From: Bacteroidota bacterium
Lineage (GTDB): Bacteria; Bacteroidota; Bacteroidia; AKYH767-A; 2013-40CM-41-45
Direction of reading: 5' to 3'
NCBI GenBank assembly: GCA_016720935.1
Contig: JADKJP010000003.1
Coordinates: forward strand, 310,001-374,000
DNA: 64,000 nucleotides
The first letter of the stretch is position 1. The number at the start of each line of letters is the position of its first letter. Made by a program: the position numbers and the translations under genes. The notes under the pieces were generated by a model. That model was not told the origin of the DNA, ran no database searches, and saw only the letters and a list, made by a program, of their open reading frames with translations. This document shows, in pieces, positions 17,316 to 25,764 of this stretch.

Positions 17316-17410
17316 AGAAAATGCTCATCGGGTAATTTTAAGAAATATTCTGATCCAATTTTCAATTATTTTGCAAACTCTGCCTAAATTGGTGTGCTTA
17401 TCAGGGACCC

Positions 17411-19489
17411 ATGGATAAAAAGCGACAGGATTGGCCTTATCTGTTATTTCTTTGCCTGCTTTTCATTCTTTTACCCCTGGTGAATGTGCGCAGTATTGAA
17501 GATCCAAGCCTGGTTCCCAGGTATCTGCTGACATGCATTTCCCTTTCTGTTTTTTTCTTTTTCAGGCTATTTTCTTCCTCAGGGGAAAGGCCCGTTCATT
17601 TTTTGCCTGTGAAGATCCTCTTCCTTTTTTGCGCCCAGCAAATATGGATGTTGATTTCCATCGCAAGTTCAATTAATCCGGGCGACGCTTTTCAGGAATG
17701 GTTCAGGATACTTTCTTTTTCCCTGTTCTTTTGTCTTGCATACATGGTTTTAAGGGAAACAAAACAACCATTGATCTTTGTTGTTCGTGCATCCGTTTTT
17801 GCGCTTTTGATCTTTACTTATTATGGTTTCCTTCAATTGTATCCGATGGTGATAGATTATATTCAGAAAGGAAAACCAATTTTGATCAATCTGGATCTCT
17901 GTTCGTCCGTTTCAAATAAGAATTTTTTCTCAGAAGTACTTACACTTTTACTCCCATTTACAATGTACGGTGTGCGTACAGAGAAAGGAAAATGGCTTGC
18001 TTTTTCCTGGACAGGATTATTACTCTGTCTTTTCTGGATTCTTTTATTGCAAACTGTTTCAAGCTGGTTGGGAATTTTGTCAGGAGGAATGTTGATGTTG
18101 CTGTTCTCAAGAATAACAAAAACGAAAACGGAAAGTAATTCCGTGGTTATGCCGGTAAAGAGAAAAATTCTATTGGGAGGAATCAGCATTGCAGTAATCG
18201 GGATCACCTTTTTTTTGTATACCAAATCGAACAATTATTCATACCTCGTGCGGAAGGCGGAGATGGCTAAAATGTACTGGTCGAAGCCGGATATTTTTCA
18301 TACAACCTCTACCGAGAATAACAACAGTGTATACGAACGAATTCTTGTTTGGAAAAACAGTCTACACCTTATAAAGGAACATCCTTTATTCGGCGCTGGA
18401 CTAAACAACTGGAAATTGCTGGAAGCGAAATATGGAATTGGTGGTACAGCTTATCTGAATACAGGCATAGTCCATTTCGAGCATCCGCATAATGATTATT
18501 TGTTGGTATGGTCGGAGCAGGGTATACCGGGGATTGTCGGCTACTTGTTGTTCTTTTTTTTTATCCTGATTGAGATTCACAGATCGTTGAAAAGGATGCA
18601 AGATTTGGAAAAAAGAAGAATGCTGCTGATGGCCAGTTTTGCTGTTGGGAGCTTTATGGTCATGTCGTTTTTTGGTTATCCCAGATCACGGTATTATGTA
18701 ATGCTATTGCTGATGTTGTGGGCGGCAGTAGTATTTTATATATCAGGCTCTTCTTCTGAAAAATTCGTTTGGTCAAAATCCCGGCAACGCCTCGTTTCAA
18801 TTCTACTATTTATACTTGCCACAGTAAGTGTTTATCCGGCCTGGTCATGGCTGTCGGGAGAGTTGCATTTGAGAAAAGCCAAAGCGAATCAGTTGCGGAA
18901 GAATTACAGCGCGATGACGCGTGAGATTTCAAAGGCGAAGAATTATTTTTTTCGCGTGGATGGAACAACAACGCCACTTGAATGGTACGACGGACTGGCA
19001 AGATTTTATCAGGGTGATTTGGAAGGAGCAAGGAAATCTTTTGAAGCAGCGGAAAAAGTAAATCCCTATCACTTGCGTGTACTCAATGATCTTGCGACCT
19101 GTTATGAGCAAAGTAAAATGCCAGAGCAGGCTATTGAGCATTATCGACTGGGGCTACAAATCACACCATTGTTTGTAGAAGGATTGTTGAATCTGAGTGC
19201 TTCTTATTTTAACATTCACCAACCGGATTCGGCCTTGGCTGTCATTAGCAGGGTTCCTCAGGTTAGAATGTCGTATCGTGAAGAAAAAAATTATAAAACC
19301 TACCTCACGACAATTCTCTATGCCGTAGCATCAAAGGATACTGTTTCAATTCAGGATTCAGTGCAAAGGCAGGCTTATATGAATTACATTGCCAATGATA
19401 CTTTGCTCGTAAACACTTTTAAAACTCAAAAAATGCAGGGGAAGCTGTTTGATCGGGTTTTGCTAAAAAGATTCAATTCCCTTCAGTAA
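17411..19489 (+). CDS. O-antigen ligase / Wzy-like membrane protein with TPR tail
   Basis: A 692-residue polytopic membrane protein. Roughly ten hydrophobic segments span residues 10-450. The Wzy_C signature loop follows ERILVWKNSLHLI and GAGLNNWKLLE, with HPHNDYLLVWSEQGIPG as its core. Residues from about 520 form TPR-like repeats (ARFYQGDLEGARKSFEAAEK, LATCYEQSKMPEQAIEHYR). Such proteins join or polymerise glycans at the periplasmic face. The TPR tail may bind a partner or cargo. It is impossible to tell lipopolysaccharide ligation from protein O-glycosylation. The stop is two bases from the convergent neighbour. Confidence 0.83.
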   Translation: MDKKRQDWPYLLFLCLLFILLPLVNVRSIEDPSLVPRYLLTCISLSVFFFFRLFSSSGERPVHFLPVKILFLFCAQQIWMLISIASSINPGDAFQEWFRILSFSLFFCLAYMVLRETKQPLIFVVRASVFALLIFTYYGFLQLYPMVIDYIQKGKPILINLDLCSSVSNKNFFSEVLTLLLPFTMYGVRTEKGKWLAFSWTGLLLCLFWILLLQTVSSWLGILSGGMLMLLFSRITKTKTESNSVVMPVKRKILLGGISIAVIGITFFLYTKSNNYSYLVRKAEMAKMYWSKPDIFHTTSTENNNSVYERILVWKNSLHLIKEHPLFGAGLNNWKLLEAKYGIGGTAYLNTGIVHFEHPHNDYLLVWSEQGIPGIVGYLLFFFFILIEIHRSLKRMQDLEKRRMLLMASFAVGSFMVMSFFGYPRSRYYVMLLLMLWAAVVFYISGSSSEKFVWSKSRQRLVSILLFILATVSVYPAWSWLSGELHLRKAKANQLRKNYSAMTREISKAKNYFFRVDGTTTPLEWYDGLARFYQGDLEGARKSFEAAEKVNPYHLRVLNDLATCYEQSKMPEQAIEHYRLGLQITPLFVEGLLNLSASYFNIHQPDSALAVISRVPQVRMSYREEKNYKTYLTTILYAVASKDTVSIQDSVQRQAYMNYIANDTLLVNTFKTQKMQGKLFDRVLLKRFNSLQ

Positions 19490-19491
19490 GA

Positions 19492-19983
19492 TCAGTGCAA
19501 ATGAAAATATCCTGCCGCAAGGTGTACAGTGGTAGCGTATATCAGTGAAAACAGGAGCGACTGGATGACGATTTCAAGGACTCTTTTTCTATCCTTTTGA
19601 TGGTCCTGTGGATTTTTTACTTCATGAATAGTGCCCAGCTTTTCAAAATTATACAGGCTGAAAAACCCAAACAGGATGCAAAACTTGTATTTAATTTCAT
19701 TGTAGAGTACTGTAAGGCAAAATGCTGATCCGAGCAACAAAATCCAAAGAACCAGCGAATTGTCCCAGAAAAACGCGCTCAGGGTCAGTAGGAAGGTGAT
19801 TGGCAGGAAGGCATAAAAAAACTTCCTGCGAACGGAAACCTCCTTCACACCGATGTTGCAAACTCCGGATTTGTATTCTTTAAAAGGGTTTTCTCTGGAC
19901 ATATCTTTTGGAAACAAACCGGGACGAAAATTGTTTTTCATTCCCTTTGAATTGATTATGGGCGAATTAAGTCCTGATTCCAT
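19492..19983 (-). CDS. Unrecognised small membrane protein
   Basis: A 163-residue protein I do not recognise by function. After a polar start it has a Cys-containing GVCNIGVKEVSVRRK stretch and then two clear membrane segments (FFYAFLPITFLLTLSAFFW, LVLWILLLGSAFCLTVLYN), a weaker third and a final one near the C-terminus (VIQSLLFSLIYATTV). In-frame ATGs at 19941 and 19902 could also be starts. 19983 is kept because a GGGAGG sequence precedes it, although Bacteroidota rarely depend on such sites. It converges on the O-antigen ligase-like gene. Confidence 0.6.
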   Translation of the reverse strand: MESGLNSPIINSKGMKNNFRPGLFPKDMSRENPFKEYKSGVCNIGVKEVSVRRKFFYAFLPITFLLTLSAFFWDNSLVLWILLLGSAFCLTVLYNEIKYKFCILFGFFSLYNFEKLGTIHEVKNPQDHQKDRKRVLEIVIQSLLFSLIYATTVHLAAGYFHLH

Positions 19984-20053
19984 GCCCTCCCGAGATGGAT
20001 TTCAAGGCTTTCTTTCAAAAATCCAAAGTAAAGGATATTTTCGCACTCCTTTT

Positions 20054-20125
20054 GGTCCCGTAGTTCAACGGATAGAATAGGAGTTTCCTAAACTCTAGAT
20101 GGCAGTTCGATTCTGCCCGGGACTA
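20054..20125 (+). tRNA. tRNA-Arg(CCT)
   Basis: A complete cloverleaf can be drawn by hand: acceptor GGTCCCG paired with CGGGACT (first pair G-T), D arm beginning GTTC, anticodon stem GGAGT/ACTCT with loop TTCCTAA giving anticodon CCT, and T arm GGCAG-TTCGATT-CTGCC. The discriminator base is A, and CCA is not encoded. It decodes AGG. Confidence 0.93.
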
Positions 20126-20134
20126 CAATACAGA

Positions 20135-20172
20135 GTAAGAGTAAGTTTTAATCTCTTCAAACTTACTCTTAC
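20135..20172. terminator. Perfect 14-pair hairpin just after tRNA-Arg
   Basis: Left arm GTAAGAGTAAGTTT (20135-20148), 10-base loop, and exact complement at 20159-20172. No T run follows on either strand, so it is not a textbook terminator. It may act in 3' processing, or as a roadblock between the tRNA and the convergent metal-transport operon. Confidence 0.55.
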
Positions 20173-20202
20173 ACTTACTCTTCCACTAATAAACTTCCCT
20201 TT

Positions 20203-21033
20203 TCAATTCACCCTTCTTCTTGCCATTTGAAGTATAATATAAAATATAGAAACAATAAGAAATAGTCCGCCAAGTACGGCGACGATTGAAGAACCTGCGG
20301 GAAAATCGTATTTGTAGGATACGTAAAGTCCAAAGAGAGCACCAAGGATATTCAGGAAGATTGCAAGGATAACGAGCGGAAGTTTCTGCTTCGCCAGCAT
20401 AATTGCGCCGACAGCGGGGATGATCAAGAATGAAAACACCGGAATAACGCCACTGATGCGGACAGAGAATACAATGCTCAAACCAATTGAAATGTAAAAA
20501 AGAAAATTCCAGAGATTAAAAATGCCTATGGAATGACCTTCCCCTTTTTCAAATCGCTCTGTCAACGCGAAAAATTTCTTGTAAAAGATTGCATGCAACA
20601 AAGCGATTGCACCCAGAACAATGCCGGTTATTTTTATTTGTTCCCAGCTTACTGAAAGTATATTTCCAAATAATACTTCCTGAATGTCTGAGTCACCGTG
20701 TGGTGTTTTTGATATCAGCATGACTGTTGCAGCGGATGCGACAGCGTAAATAATTCCGATGATGGCTTCCAATTTGAGACGTCTGTCGCGGATATTAATG
20801 AGTGACATCAGGAATGCGCCAAGGATAGCAAACAGAATCGGAATGAATGTTTTTCCTTTTCCAATAAAATCTGAATAAGCAACACCCAGAGAGGTGATTT
20901 GACCCAGTGCCAGGTCTACAAACACTATTCCTCTCCCGACAACATGGACTCCAAGGTATGAAAGCACTATGCCGACAATAATACTGAGTATAAATGCCTG
21001 TGTAATAAAATCAAGCTGGAACATTTCGAACAT
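20203..21033 (-). CDS. Metal ABC transporter permease, ZnuB family
   Basis: A 276-residue ABC-3 family permease with about eight membrane segments. Typical features are the early AFILSIIVGIVLSYLGVHVV, the GIVFVDLALGQI block, VLFGNILSV, and the late GVIPVFSFLIIPAVGAIMLA, which contains the family coupling region. It would form the inner-membrane channel for zinc or manganese supplied by the adjacent binding protein. No ATP-binding subunit is encoded in this operon or window, so the ATPase must lie elsewhere. Last gene of the minus-strand metal operon. Confidence 0.9.
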   Translation of the reverse strand: MFEMFQLDFITQAFILSIIVGIVLSYLGVHVVGRGIVFVDLALGQITSLGVAYSDFIGKGKTFIPILFAILGAFLMSLINIRDRRLKLEAIIGIIYAVASAATVMLISKTPHGDSDIQEVLFGNILSVSWEQIKITGIVLGAIALLHAIFYKKFFALTERFEKGEGHSIGIFNLWNFLFYISIGLSIVFSVRISGVIPVFSFLIIPAVGAIMLAKQKLPLVILAIFLNILGALFGLYVSYKYDFPAGSSIVAVLGGLFLIVSIFYIILQMARRRVN

Positions 21034-21059
21034 GGCAATTGATTTGAGTAGTGTCTAAA

Positions 21060-21965
21060 TTATTTCAGAACGTTTACAAGCTGACCGACATTGTAGTCGA
21101 AGAGATCGTAATAATTTTTAATTGAATCAAAAGCGCCAACGGAAGTTGCCAAAGTCAGCACTTTGGCTCCGGTTTGTTTCGCTACAACATCTGATGAAGA
21201 AGTAGTAAAATATGGGGAGGAGATGATTACCTTTATTGAATTGGCTTTTACGGCTTTGATAATTTTTACCAACTGTGATGGTGTGGGAGGGATTCCAGGT
21301 TTTGGTTCCAGGAAATCGACGATTTGTAATCCAAATCGATTTTCGAAATAACACCACTCATTGTGATATGCAATTACTTTGGCGCCTTTGTATTTTGCCA
21401 TGGTTGTGTTCCATGTTTTCAATTTTTGATCAATTGTTTCATTGAACACTTTCAGGTTGGCTTCAAAATACGCTTTGCTCTCCGGTGAAATTCTCTCCAG
21501 TCCATTGCAAATATTCCTTGCAATGAATTTGCCATTCAGCGGATCAAGCCAGTAATGTGGGTTTCCATAGATATGGATATCACCTTCTCCGCGATTGATA
21601 CTTGACGGAACCTGAAGTAAAGGCACACCAATCGATGCATCGACATACCCGGCGCTTCCTTTTTGGATTTTAGGATTCCTGGAACTGGTAAGCAGTGAAG
21701 GAGACCATCCTGTTTCCAGATCGAGACCGACTGTAATGAAGAGATCTGCGTTGGAAAGTTTGATGATGTAGCTGGGTTTCGGATCAACAAAATGAGGATT
21801 TTGATAACCGGTTGCGATGCTGAATACTTCAACTTTGTTTCCACCGATTAATTCGGCAATACTTTTCGTGTCCTGCGTGGTGGTGACCACGTGAATTGCT
21901 CCGGCAAATGCAGAAGAACAGAAAAGAACACAGATCAGCACCAGGGAATATATTTTGGTTTTCAT
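21060..21965 (-). CDS. Metal ABC transporter substrate-binding protein, ZnuA family
   Basis: A 301-residue periplasmic cluster A-I binding protein with a signal peptide (MKTKIYSLVLICVLFCSSAFA). Probable metal ligands by family position are His 58 (NPHFVDPKP), His 137 (GNPHYWLDP), His 201 (AYHNEW) and Asp 280. The long His-rich loop of many zinc ZnuA proteins is absent; only GDIHIYG is found at that place. Zinc is favoured over manganese because of the His-rich first gene of the operon, but the ligand set does not prove it. It lies 26 bases before the permease gene. Confidence 0.88.
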   Translation of the reverse strand: MKTKIYSLVLICVLFCSSAFAGAIHVVTTTQDTKSIAELIGGNKVEVFSIATGYQNPHFVDPKPSYIIKLSNADLFITVGLDLETGWSPSLLTSSRNPKIQKGSAGYVDASIGVPLLQVPSSINRGEGDIHIYGNPHYWLDPLNGKFIARNICNGLERISPESKAYFEANLKVFNETIDQKLKTWNTTMAKYKGAKVIAYHNEWCYFENRFGLQIVDFLEPKPGIPPTPSQLVKIIKAVKANSIKVIISSPYFTTSSSDVVAKQTGAKVLTLATSVGAFDSIKNYYDLFDYNVGQLVNVLK

Positions 21966-22013
21966 TTTTTGTCTTTATAAGAAGAGATTTTGTGATATGA
22001 TTGTTTGTGAATT

Positions 22014-23156
22014 TTAATATTGATGCGCGCCATGTGATCCGATAACGAAGATCCAGCGAAGAAAAACCTGGGAGAAATTTTTCTCATAATTGTTTTCGAT
22101 GTCTTCCTGATTTGCGGAAGTGTATTTTCCCTGGAGTTCAATCTTTTGAAACTCGGTAGCATACCATCCGATCGTAGCGGATCCGGCCTGTTCCACAAAC
22201 TGTGCCGATTCCGGAAGGTTTGTGTAATCGTAACGGGCTGTAATAAACCAACGTTTGGCGAACTGAAAACTCAGCATCGAATACAATCCGATTGATTTTA
22301 CAGTGGAGCTGTCGAATGTTGCATGGCTGTAGTATAATTCATTCTGGAAGGTGAAAGATTTGTAGGTGTTGAATTTTACCGGTTTCCATTTATAGGTTAG
22401 ATCAAGAGCTCCAATGTTTGTTGTATGATCGGTACTGTTTACACCCGAAATACCTGACAAGCCAAGTTCCAGTGTTGAATTCGCGGAGAGATCCCAGAAA
22501 TTTTTGAGATGCGCGAGTTTCAGATATTTATTGCCCGGGCTTCTTGCAAACGACGGACTTTCCAGCGGACCATCCGTTAATTCGAGTGTGAGCTCCTGGA
22601 AGAATGCATGATTGGGAAGTAACCAGCTGAGCTGGGCTCCTTCGTCATTCATTCCTTCGTCACCAAAGAATCGAACAAATGCATTGGGCATGTCTGTGAA
22701 TGGCAGGGCATGTGGATGTATCGGATTGATTCTGCCGAGGGCCTGTTTGAATTTACCTGCTTTCAATTGCAGGTGTCCGGGTAAGGAAAGGGTTGTGAGA
22801 TATCCTTCTTCGATTTCAGTTTTGAATTCTCCGGTAGAAGGGTCCCGACGGATCGCGACAAAGAAATCAGCCCTGGCATATGGGTCAACAACGGATTGAA
22901 ATGAAATTTCGGTTTCGTTAAGATTGGCGTCAAATTTTCTGTTTCGGTTGCTTTCATAAGAACCTCCCAAATCACCGATCACACTTATGTCAGGGTTAGC
23001 CGAAGGCGCACTGCGGGCCGGGGCCGGTTCCGGTTGAATTTGGTTTTGAATCTGCTGAAGCAACAGAGAATCAGTGAGTGTACTGTCAGCCTGCGCAAGG
23101 ACTTTATCAAACCAAAAAATGGTTTGAAGGAAAATCAGGAGATAGATAATTTTCAT
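22014..23156 (-). CDS. Outer-membrane beta-barrel protein of the metal operon
   Basis: A 380-residue protein with a signal peptide (MKIIYLLIFLQTIFWFDKVLA) and a barrel pattern throughout: amphipathic strands such as FQLKIELQG-like alternations, HLQLKAGKFKQALGRINPIH, and FITARYDYTNL. There is no TonB plug or TonB box. It sits between the His-rich protein and the ZnuA-like gene and probably admits metal or a metal chelate. Similar porin-like proteins accompany ZnuA in other Bacteroidota, but I rely on the context here. The gap to ZnuA is 48 bases. Confidence 0.75.
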   Translation of the reverse strand: MKIIYLLIFLQTIFWFDKVLAQADSTLTDSLLLQQIQNQIQPEPAPARSAPSANPDISVIGDLGGSYESNRNRKFDANLNETEISFQSVVDPYARADFFVAIRRDPSTGEFKTEIEEGYLTTLSLPGHLQLKAGKFKQALGRINPIHPHALPFTDMPNAFVRFFGDEGMNDEGAQLSWLLPNHAFFQELTLELTDGPLESPSFARSPGNKYLKLAHLKNFWDLSANSTLELGLSGISGVNSTDHTTNIGALDLTYKWKPVKFNTYKSFTFQNELYYSHATFDSSTVKSIGLYSMLSFQFAKRWFITARYDYTNLPESAQFVEQAGSATIGWYATEFQKIELQGKYTSANQEDIENNYEKNFSQVFLRWIFVIGSHGAHQY

Positions 23157-23220
23157 GATAACATATTTGATGTAAAAAAATAGAGTAATAGCGGCAAGTG
23201 AATTTTGCCACCATTAATTT

Positions 23221-23240
23221 TGTCCTGACAAGTCAGAACA
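23221..23240. promoter_or_regulatory. Imperfect 20-bp dyad between the His-rich gene and the porin
   Basis: Nine-base arms (TGTCCTGAC and GTCAGAACA, one mismatch) with a two-base centre, eight bases after the stop of the small gene. It could be an RNA processing hairpin that separates expression of the two genes, or a second operator. Function not determined. Confidence 0.4.
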
Positions 23241-23248
23241 TTTACACA

Positions 23249-23590
23249 TCAAATAAGCGCAGGAGGTCCGCGGAAGAATAGAAAAGTGGAACCGGAAAAA
23301 TGATAATTGCATGGTTGCCCTGAAGAATGGGTACAAAGCAGTGCGGTACTTATAAAAGAAAAGTGAGTTACTTCATGAAACAATGGAGGAACAGAATACT
23401 GGTCCAGGTCGCAGTGTTCATGTAAATTTTCAATATGAGTCTGGTTTGAATTATGTGTTACCGTATCGCAGGTATCATCATGATTCAGGAAATTGTGAAC
23501 AAGCTCCTTTGGTGTAAAGAAAAAGGAAACTGCAGCGAGAAGTAAATACGCTGTAATTATCCTGAGCTTATGTTGCCTGACTGGCTTCAT
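23249..23590 (-). CDS. Small His/Cys-rich exported protein, first gene of the metal operon
   Basis: A 113-residue protein with a signal-like hydrophobic segment (TAYLLLAAVSFFF) followed by a region holding most of its 11 His and all 4 Cys, for example NHDDTCD, NLHEHCD and LFHEVTH. It ends in FFRGPPALI. Composition and operon position (before an outer-membrane barrel, ZnuA-like and ZnuB-like genes) suggest periplasmic metal binding or sensing. No family is recognised. The start ATG immediately follows a -7 element within a perfect dyad, so the transcript is probably leaderless. Confidence 0.7.
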   Translation of the reverse strand: MKPVRQHKLRIITAYLLLAAVSFFFTPKELVHNFLNHDDTCDTVTHNSNQTHIENLHEHCDLDQYSVPPLFHEVTHFSFISTALLCTHSSGQPCNYHFSGSTFLFFRGPPALI

Positions 23591-23607
23591 TGATACAAAT
23601 GTATCAA
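23590..23607 (-). promoter_or_regulatory. Perfect dyad containing the -7 element of the metal operon (Zur/Fur-like operator)
   Basis: On the minus strand TTGATACATTTGTATCAA is a perfect inverted repeat (8-base arms, 2-base centre). Embedded at 23603-23596 is TACATTTG, a perfect -7 element. A TTTG lies 18 bases upstream of it as a -33 element. The last base of the dyad is the A of the start ATG. Bound repressor would cover the -7 box. Zur or another Fur-family repressor is inferred from the operon content. Confidence 0.7.
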
Positions 23608-23765
23608 AATTCGGGGACTGTCAAAGACTGAAATGGTCAATTTCATGTCATTCTTTAATAGAAAGCCTAATCTTGATGATGGGTAATTACTATAAAATTG
23701 AGGAAAATTATTTACAGGAAATTACCTGATGGAAATATTCATGTGAATTTCACTGTAAGGAATGC

Positions 23766-24884
23766 TCAGGAAACCTTATAGATAACCCCTCTATCCGCAA
23801 GATATCGAAGTGTTTCTTTGAAACAGTTTTCATCTTCACCTACAAATTCAGGCGGACTTATTCCAACACGATTGTATTTGTTTTCCAGGACGAGACGAGT
23901 AACAGCAGTGCAGGTATATCCTGTTGTGCGTGACATCGAAGGTGTATTTGTTTTCGTGTCATAACGATCGAACAGATCATAAGTATATGTTTTGTCCTTG
24001 TTATTTTCTTTTCCACTTACGATCACACGCATGATTGTAAATTCTTCTTCACCTTCTTTTAATTTCCACATCGGGAAAAGTAATTTTGATGTGAGGTCAA
24101 TCGGACGAATATCTTTTCCATTTACCTGAACAGGTTCTTCGCTAAAGAATCCGCTTTCGCGTAGCACTTTCATGTAATTGATGTGTCCCGGATAACGTAA
24201 GGTCCGTTCAATCATATCCGGAACTTTCATTGTTTTTATCAGGCTTCGCAAGCCATCTGTATTGAATGCTTCGAGAGTTCCAACCTGTGGGAAATCGAGA
24301 AGTTCGGGATCACTGAGTGCCGGTCGGGTCACCAATTGTCCTTCTTTGACAAAACGGGCAGGACGCGTGTATTCGGCGATCACATCTATTGGAGAAAACG
24401 GAGCTTTGTATTCATATGGCCATGTGCGTACAACAGGGAGACCTCCGACAAGACATTCGAAGAAATTAACATCCATTCGTTTGTTGTGATACCCGAGAAT
24501 CATATTGTCCATCCCGGGAGCAACACCGCAATCCATCACGGCAACAACATTGTTTTTCTTTGCAAGTTCATCAAGCAGGAATATATCTTCGTTAAAAAAG
24601 GAAATATCCACAATATTTTTACCGGCTCCAATAACGGTTTTTACCATTTCAAATCCCATGAACCCGGGGACTGCACCGATTACTATGTCAGCACCCTGAA
24701 TGGCGTTTCGAATTTCATCAGGGTTGGATAAATCGGCTGTTTTTGTCAGTATCGGCTGTTTTGCAGCTAATTCACTCAGAATTTTTGCATTCACATCTAC
24801 AGAACATACAGAATAATCTTTGCATAAATCGATAGCCATAGTTTGTCCTACACGTCCGGCTCCAAGTACAACGACTTTTTTCAT
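23766..24884 (-). CDS. Saccharopine dehydrogenase-family oxidoreductase (lysine dehydrogenase-like)
   Basis: A 372-residue NAD(P)-dependent oxidoreductase. The Rossmann start is VVVLGAGRVGQTMAIDL at residues 3-19, followed by the core VDVNAKILSELA, and then GADIVIGAVPGFMGFEMVKT. The middle ISFFNEDIF, DCGVAPGMDNMILGY and TWPYEYKAPFSP match the saccharopine dehydrogenase / L-lysine 6-dehydrogenase group, which act on lysine or saccharopine. Start placed at 24884 because the dinucleotide-binding strand begins there; ATG at 24923 would add 13 residues. The exact substrate is uncertain. Stands alone between the metal operon and the molybdenum island. Confidence 0.85.
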   Translation of the reverse strand: MKKVVVLGAGRVGQTMAIDLCKDYSVCSVDVNAKILSELAAKQPILTKTADLSNPDEIRNAIQGADIVIGAVPGFMGFEMVKTVIGAGKNIVDISFFNEDIFLLDELAKKNNVVAVMDCGVAPGMDNMILGYHNKRMDVNFFECLVGGLPVVRTWPYEYKAPFSPIDVIAEYTRPARFVKEGQLVTRPALSDPELLDFPQVGTLEAFNTDGLRSLIKTMKVPDMIERTLRYPGHINYMKVLRESGFFSEEPVQVNGKDIRPIDLTSKLLFPMWKLKEGEEEFTIMRVIVSGKENNKDKTYTYDLFDRYDTKTNTPSMSRTTGYTCTAVTRLVLENKYNRVGISPPEFVGEDENCFKETLRYLADRGVIYKVS

Positions 24885-24993
24885 CCGATAAAATTTTTGT
24901 GAAAGTAGGAAATTTGGATACAAATCACCGGGGACTGAACCGCATTTCTCTTGTAAAAAATTAACTATTCTGATTTCAGGAAACCATGCAAAC

Positions 24994-25026
24994 TTGTCTG
25001 CTGAAATAGGGAAAAGTGTAAATTAG
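24994..25026 (+). promoter_or_regulatory. Candidate promoter of the molybdenum cofactor operon
   Basis: TTG at 24994-24996 and TAAATTAG at 25019-25026 (seven of eight matches to the -7 consensus) are 22 bases apart. The -7 element ends four bases before the permease ATG, so the transcript would be leaderless or nearly so. This is the only candidate upstream of the long gene run. Confidence 0.45.
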
Positions 25027-25030
25027 TGCA

Positions 25031-25762
25031 ATGGATTTCAGCCTTATCCTTGTTTTGTTTTTCATCATTGCCTTTGTGTATTCCACTGTAGGTCATGGTG
25101 GTGCGAGCGGATATCTGGCCCTGATGGTATTTTTAAATTTCGTACCGGAGCAAATCAGGCCCACCGCTTTGGTGTTGAATATTCTGGTTTCCACAATTGC
25201 AAGCCTTCAGTATTACCGAAGCGGATATTTCAAAAAGGAACTATTTATTCCTTTGATTGTGCTTTCTGTTCCGTTGGCCTTCTTCGGTTCATGGATTCAG
25301 CTATCGCCATCTTTCTTCAAAATTATTTTGGGGATTTGTTTGTTGCTTTCTGTGATCAGAATACTTGGACTTATTGGAAATAATTCCAGCGCGACACTTC
25401 GTAAGATGCCTTTGCCGATTGCATTAATCATTGGCGGTGGGATTGGTTTGATATCGGGTATGATCGGAATTGGCGGTGGAATTTTGTTGTCTCCTGTATT
25501 ACTGTTATTTCGCTGGGCTGACATCAAACAAACGGCTGCAATTGCGGCTCCATTCATATTGGTGAATTCAATATCAGGTCTTGCGGGTTTACTGAGCCAT
25601 CATCTTGTTTTTCCTGACAGAATGATGTGGTGGGTTGTTGCTACACTCATTGGAGGCTTGCTTGGTTCATATTGGGGAAGTCAACGATTCAATTCCGTTG
25701 TGTTGAAATATTTGCTGGCCACTGTACTTTTATTTGCTGCAGGTAAGTTGTTAATGGTGTAA
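25031..25762 (+). CDS. TauE/SafE-family anion permease heading the molybdenum operon
   Basis: A 243-residue membrane protein with about eight membrane segments and both halves of the TauE/SafE (DUF81) signature: GHGGASGYLALM near residue 22 and GMIGIGGGILLSPVLLL near residue 140. The family moves small anions such as sulfite, sulfoacetate and sulfate-like compounds. Two bases separate it from moeA, so it is the first gene of the cofactor operon. No modABC genes are in the window. Molybdate or tungstate uptake, or handling of a sulfur anion needed for the dithiolene, are both plausible but unproven roles. Confidence 0.82.
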   Translation: MDFSLILVLFFIIAFVYSTVGHGGASGYLALMVFLNFVPEQIRPTALVLNILVSTIASLQYYRSGYFKKELFIPLIVLSVPLAFFGSWIQLSPSFFKIILGICLLLSVIRILGLIGNNSSATLRKMPLPIALIIGGGIGLISGMIGIGGGILLSPVLLLFRWADIKQTAAIAAPFILVNSISGLAGLLSHHLVFPDRMMWWVVATLIGGLLGSYWGSQRFNSVVLKYLLATVLLFAAGKLLMV

Positions 25763-25764
25763 TT

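Noticed and set aside
20135..20172. tRNA-linked integration site (att)
   Set aside because: No duplicated tRNA 3' end or integrase is found in the window; only a perfect hairpin is present.
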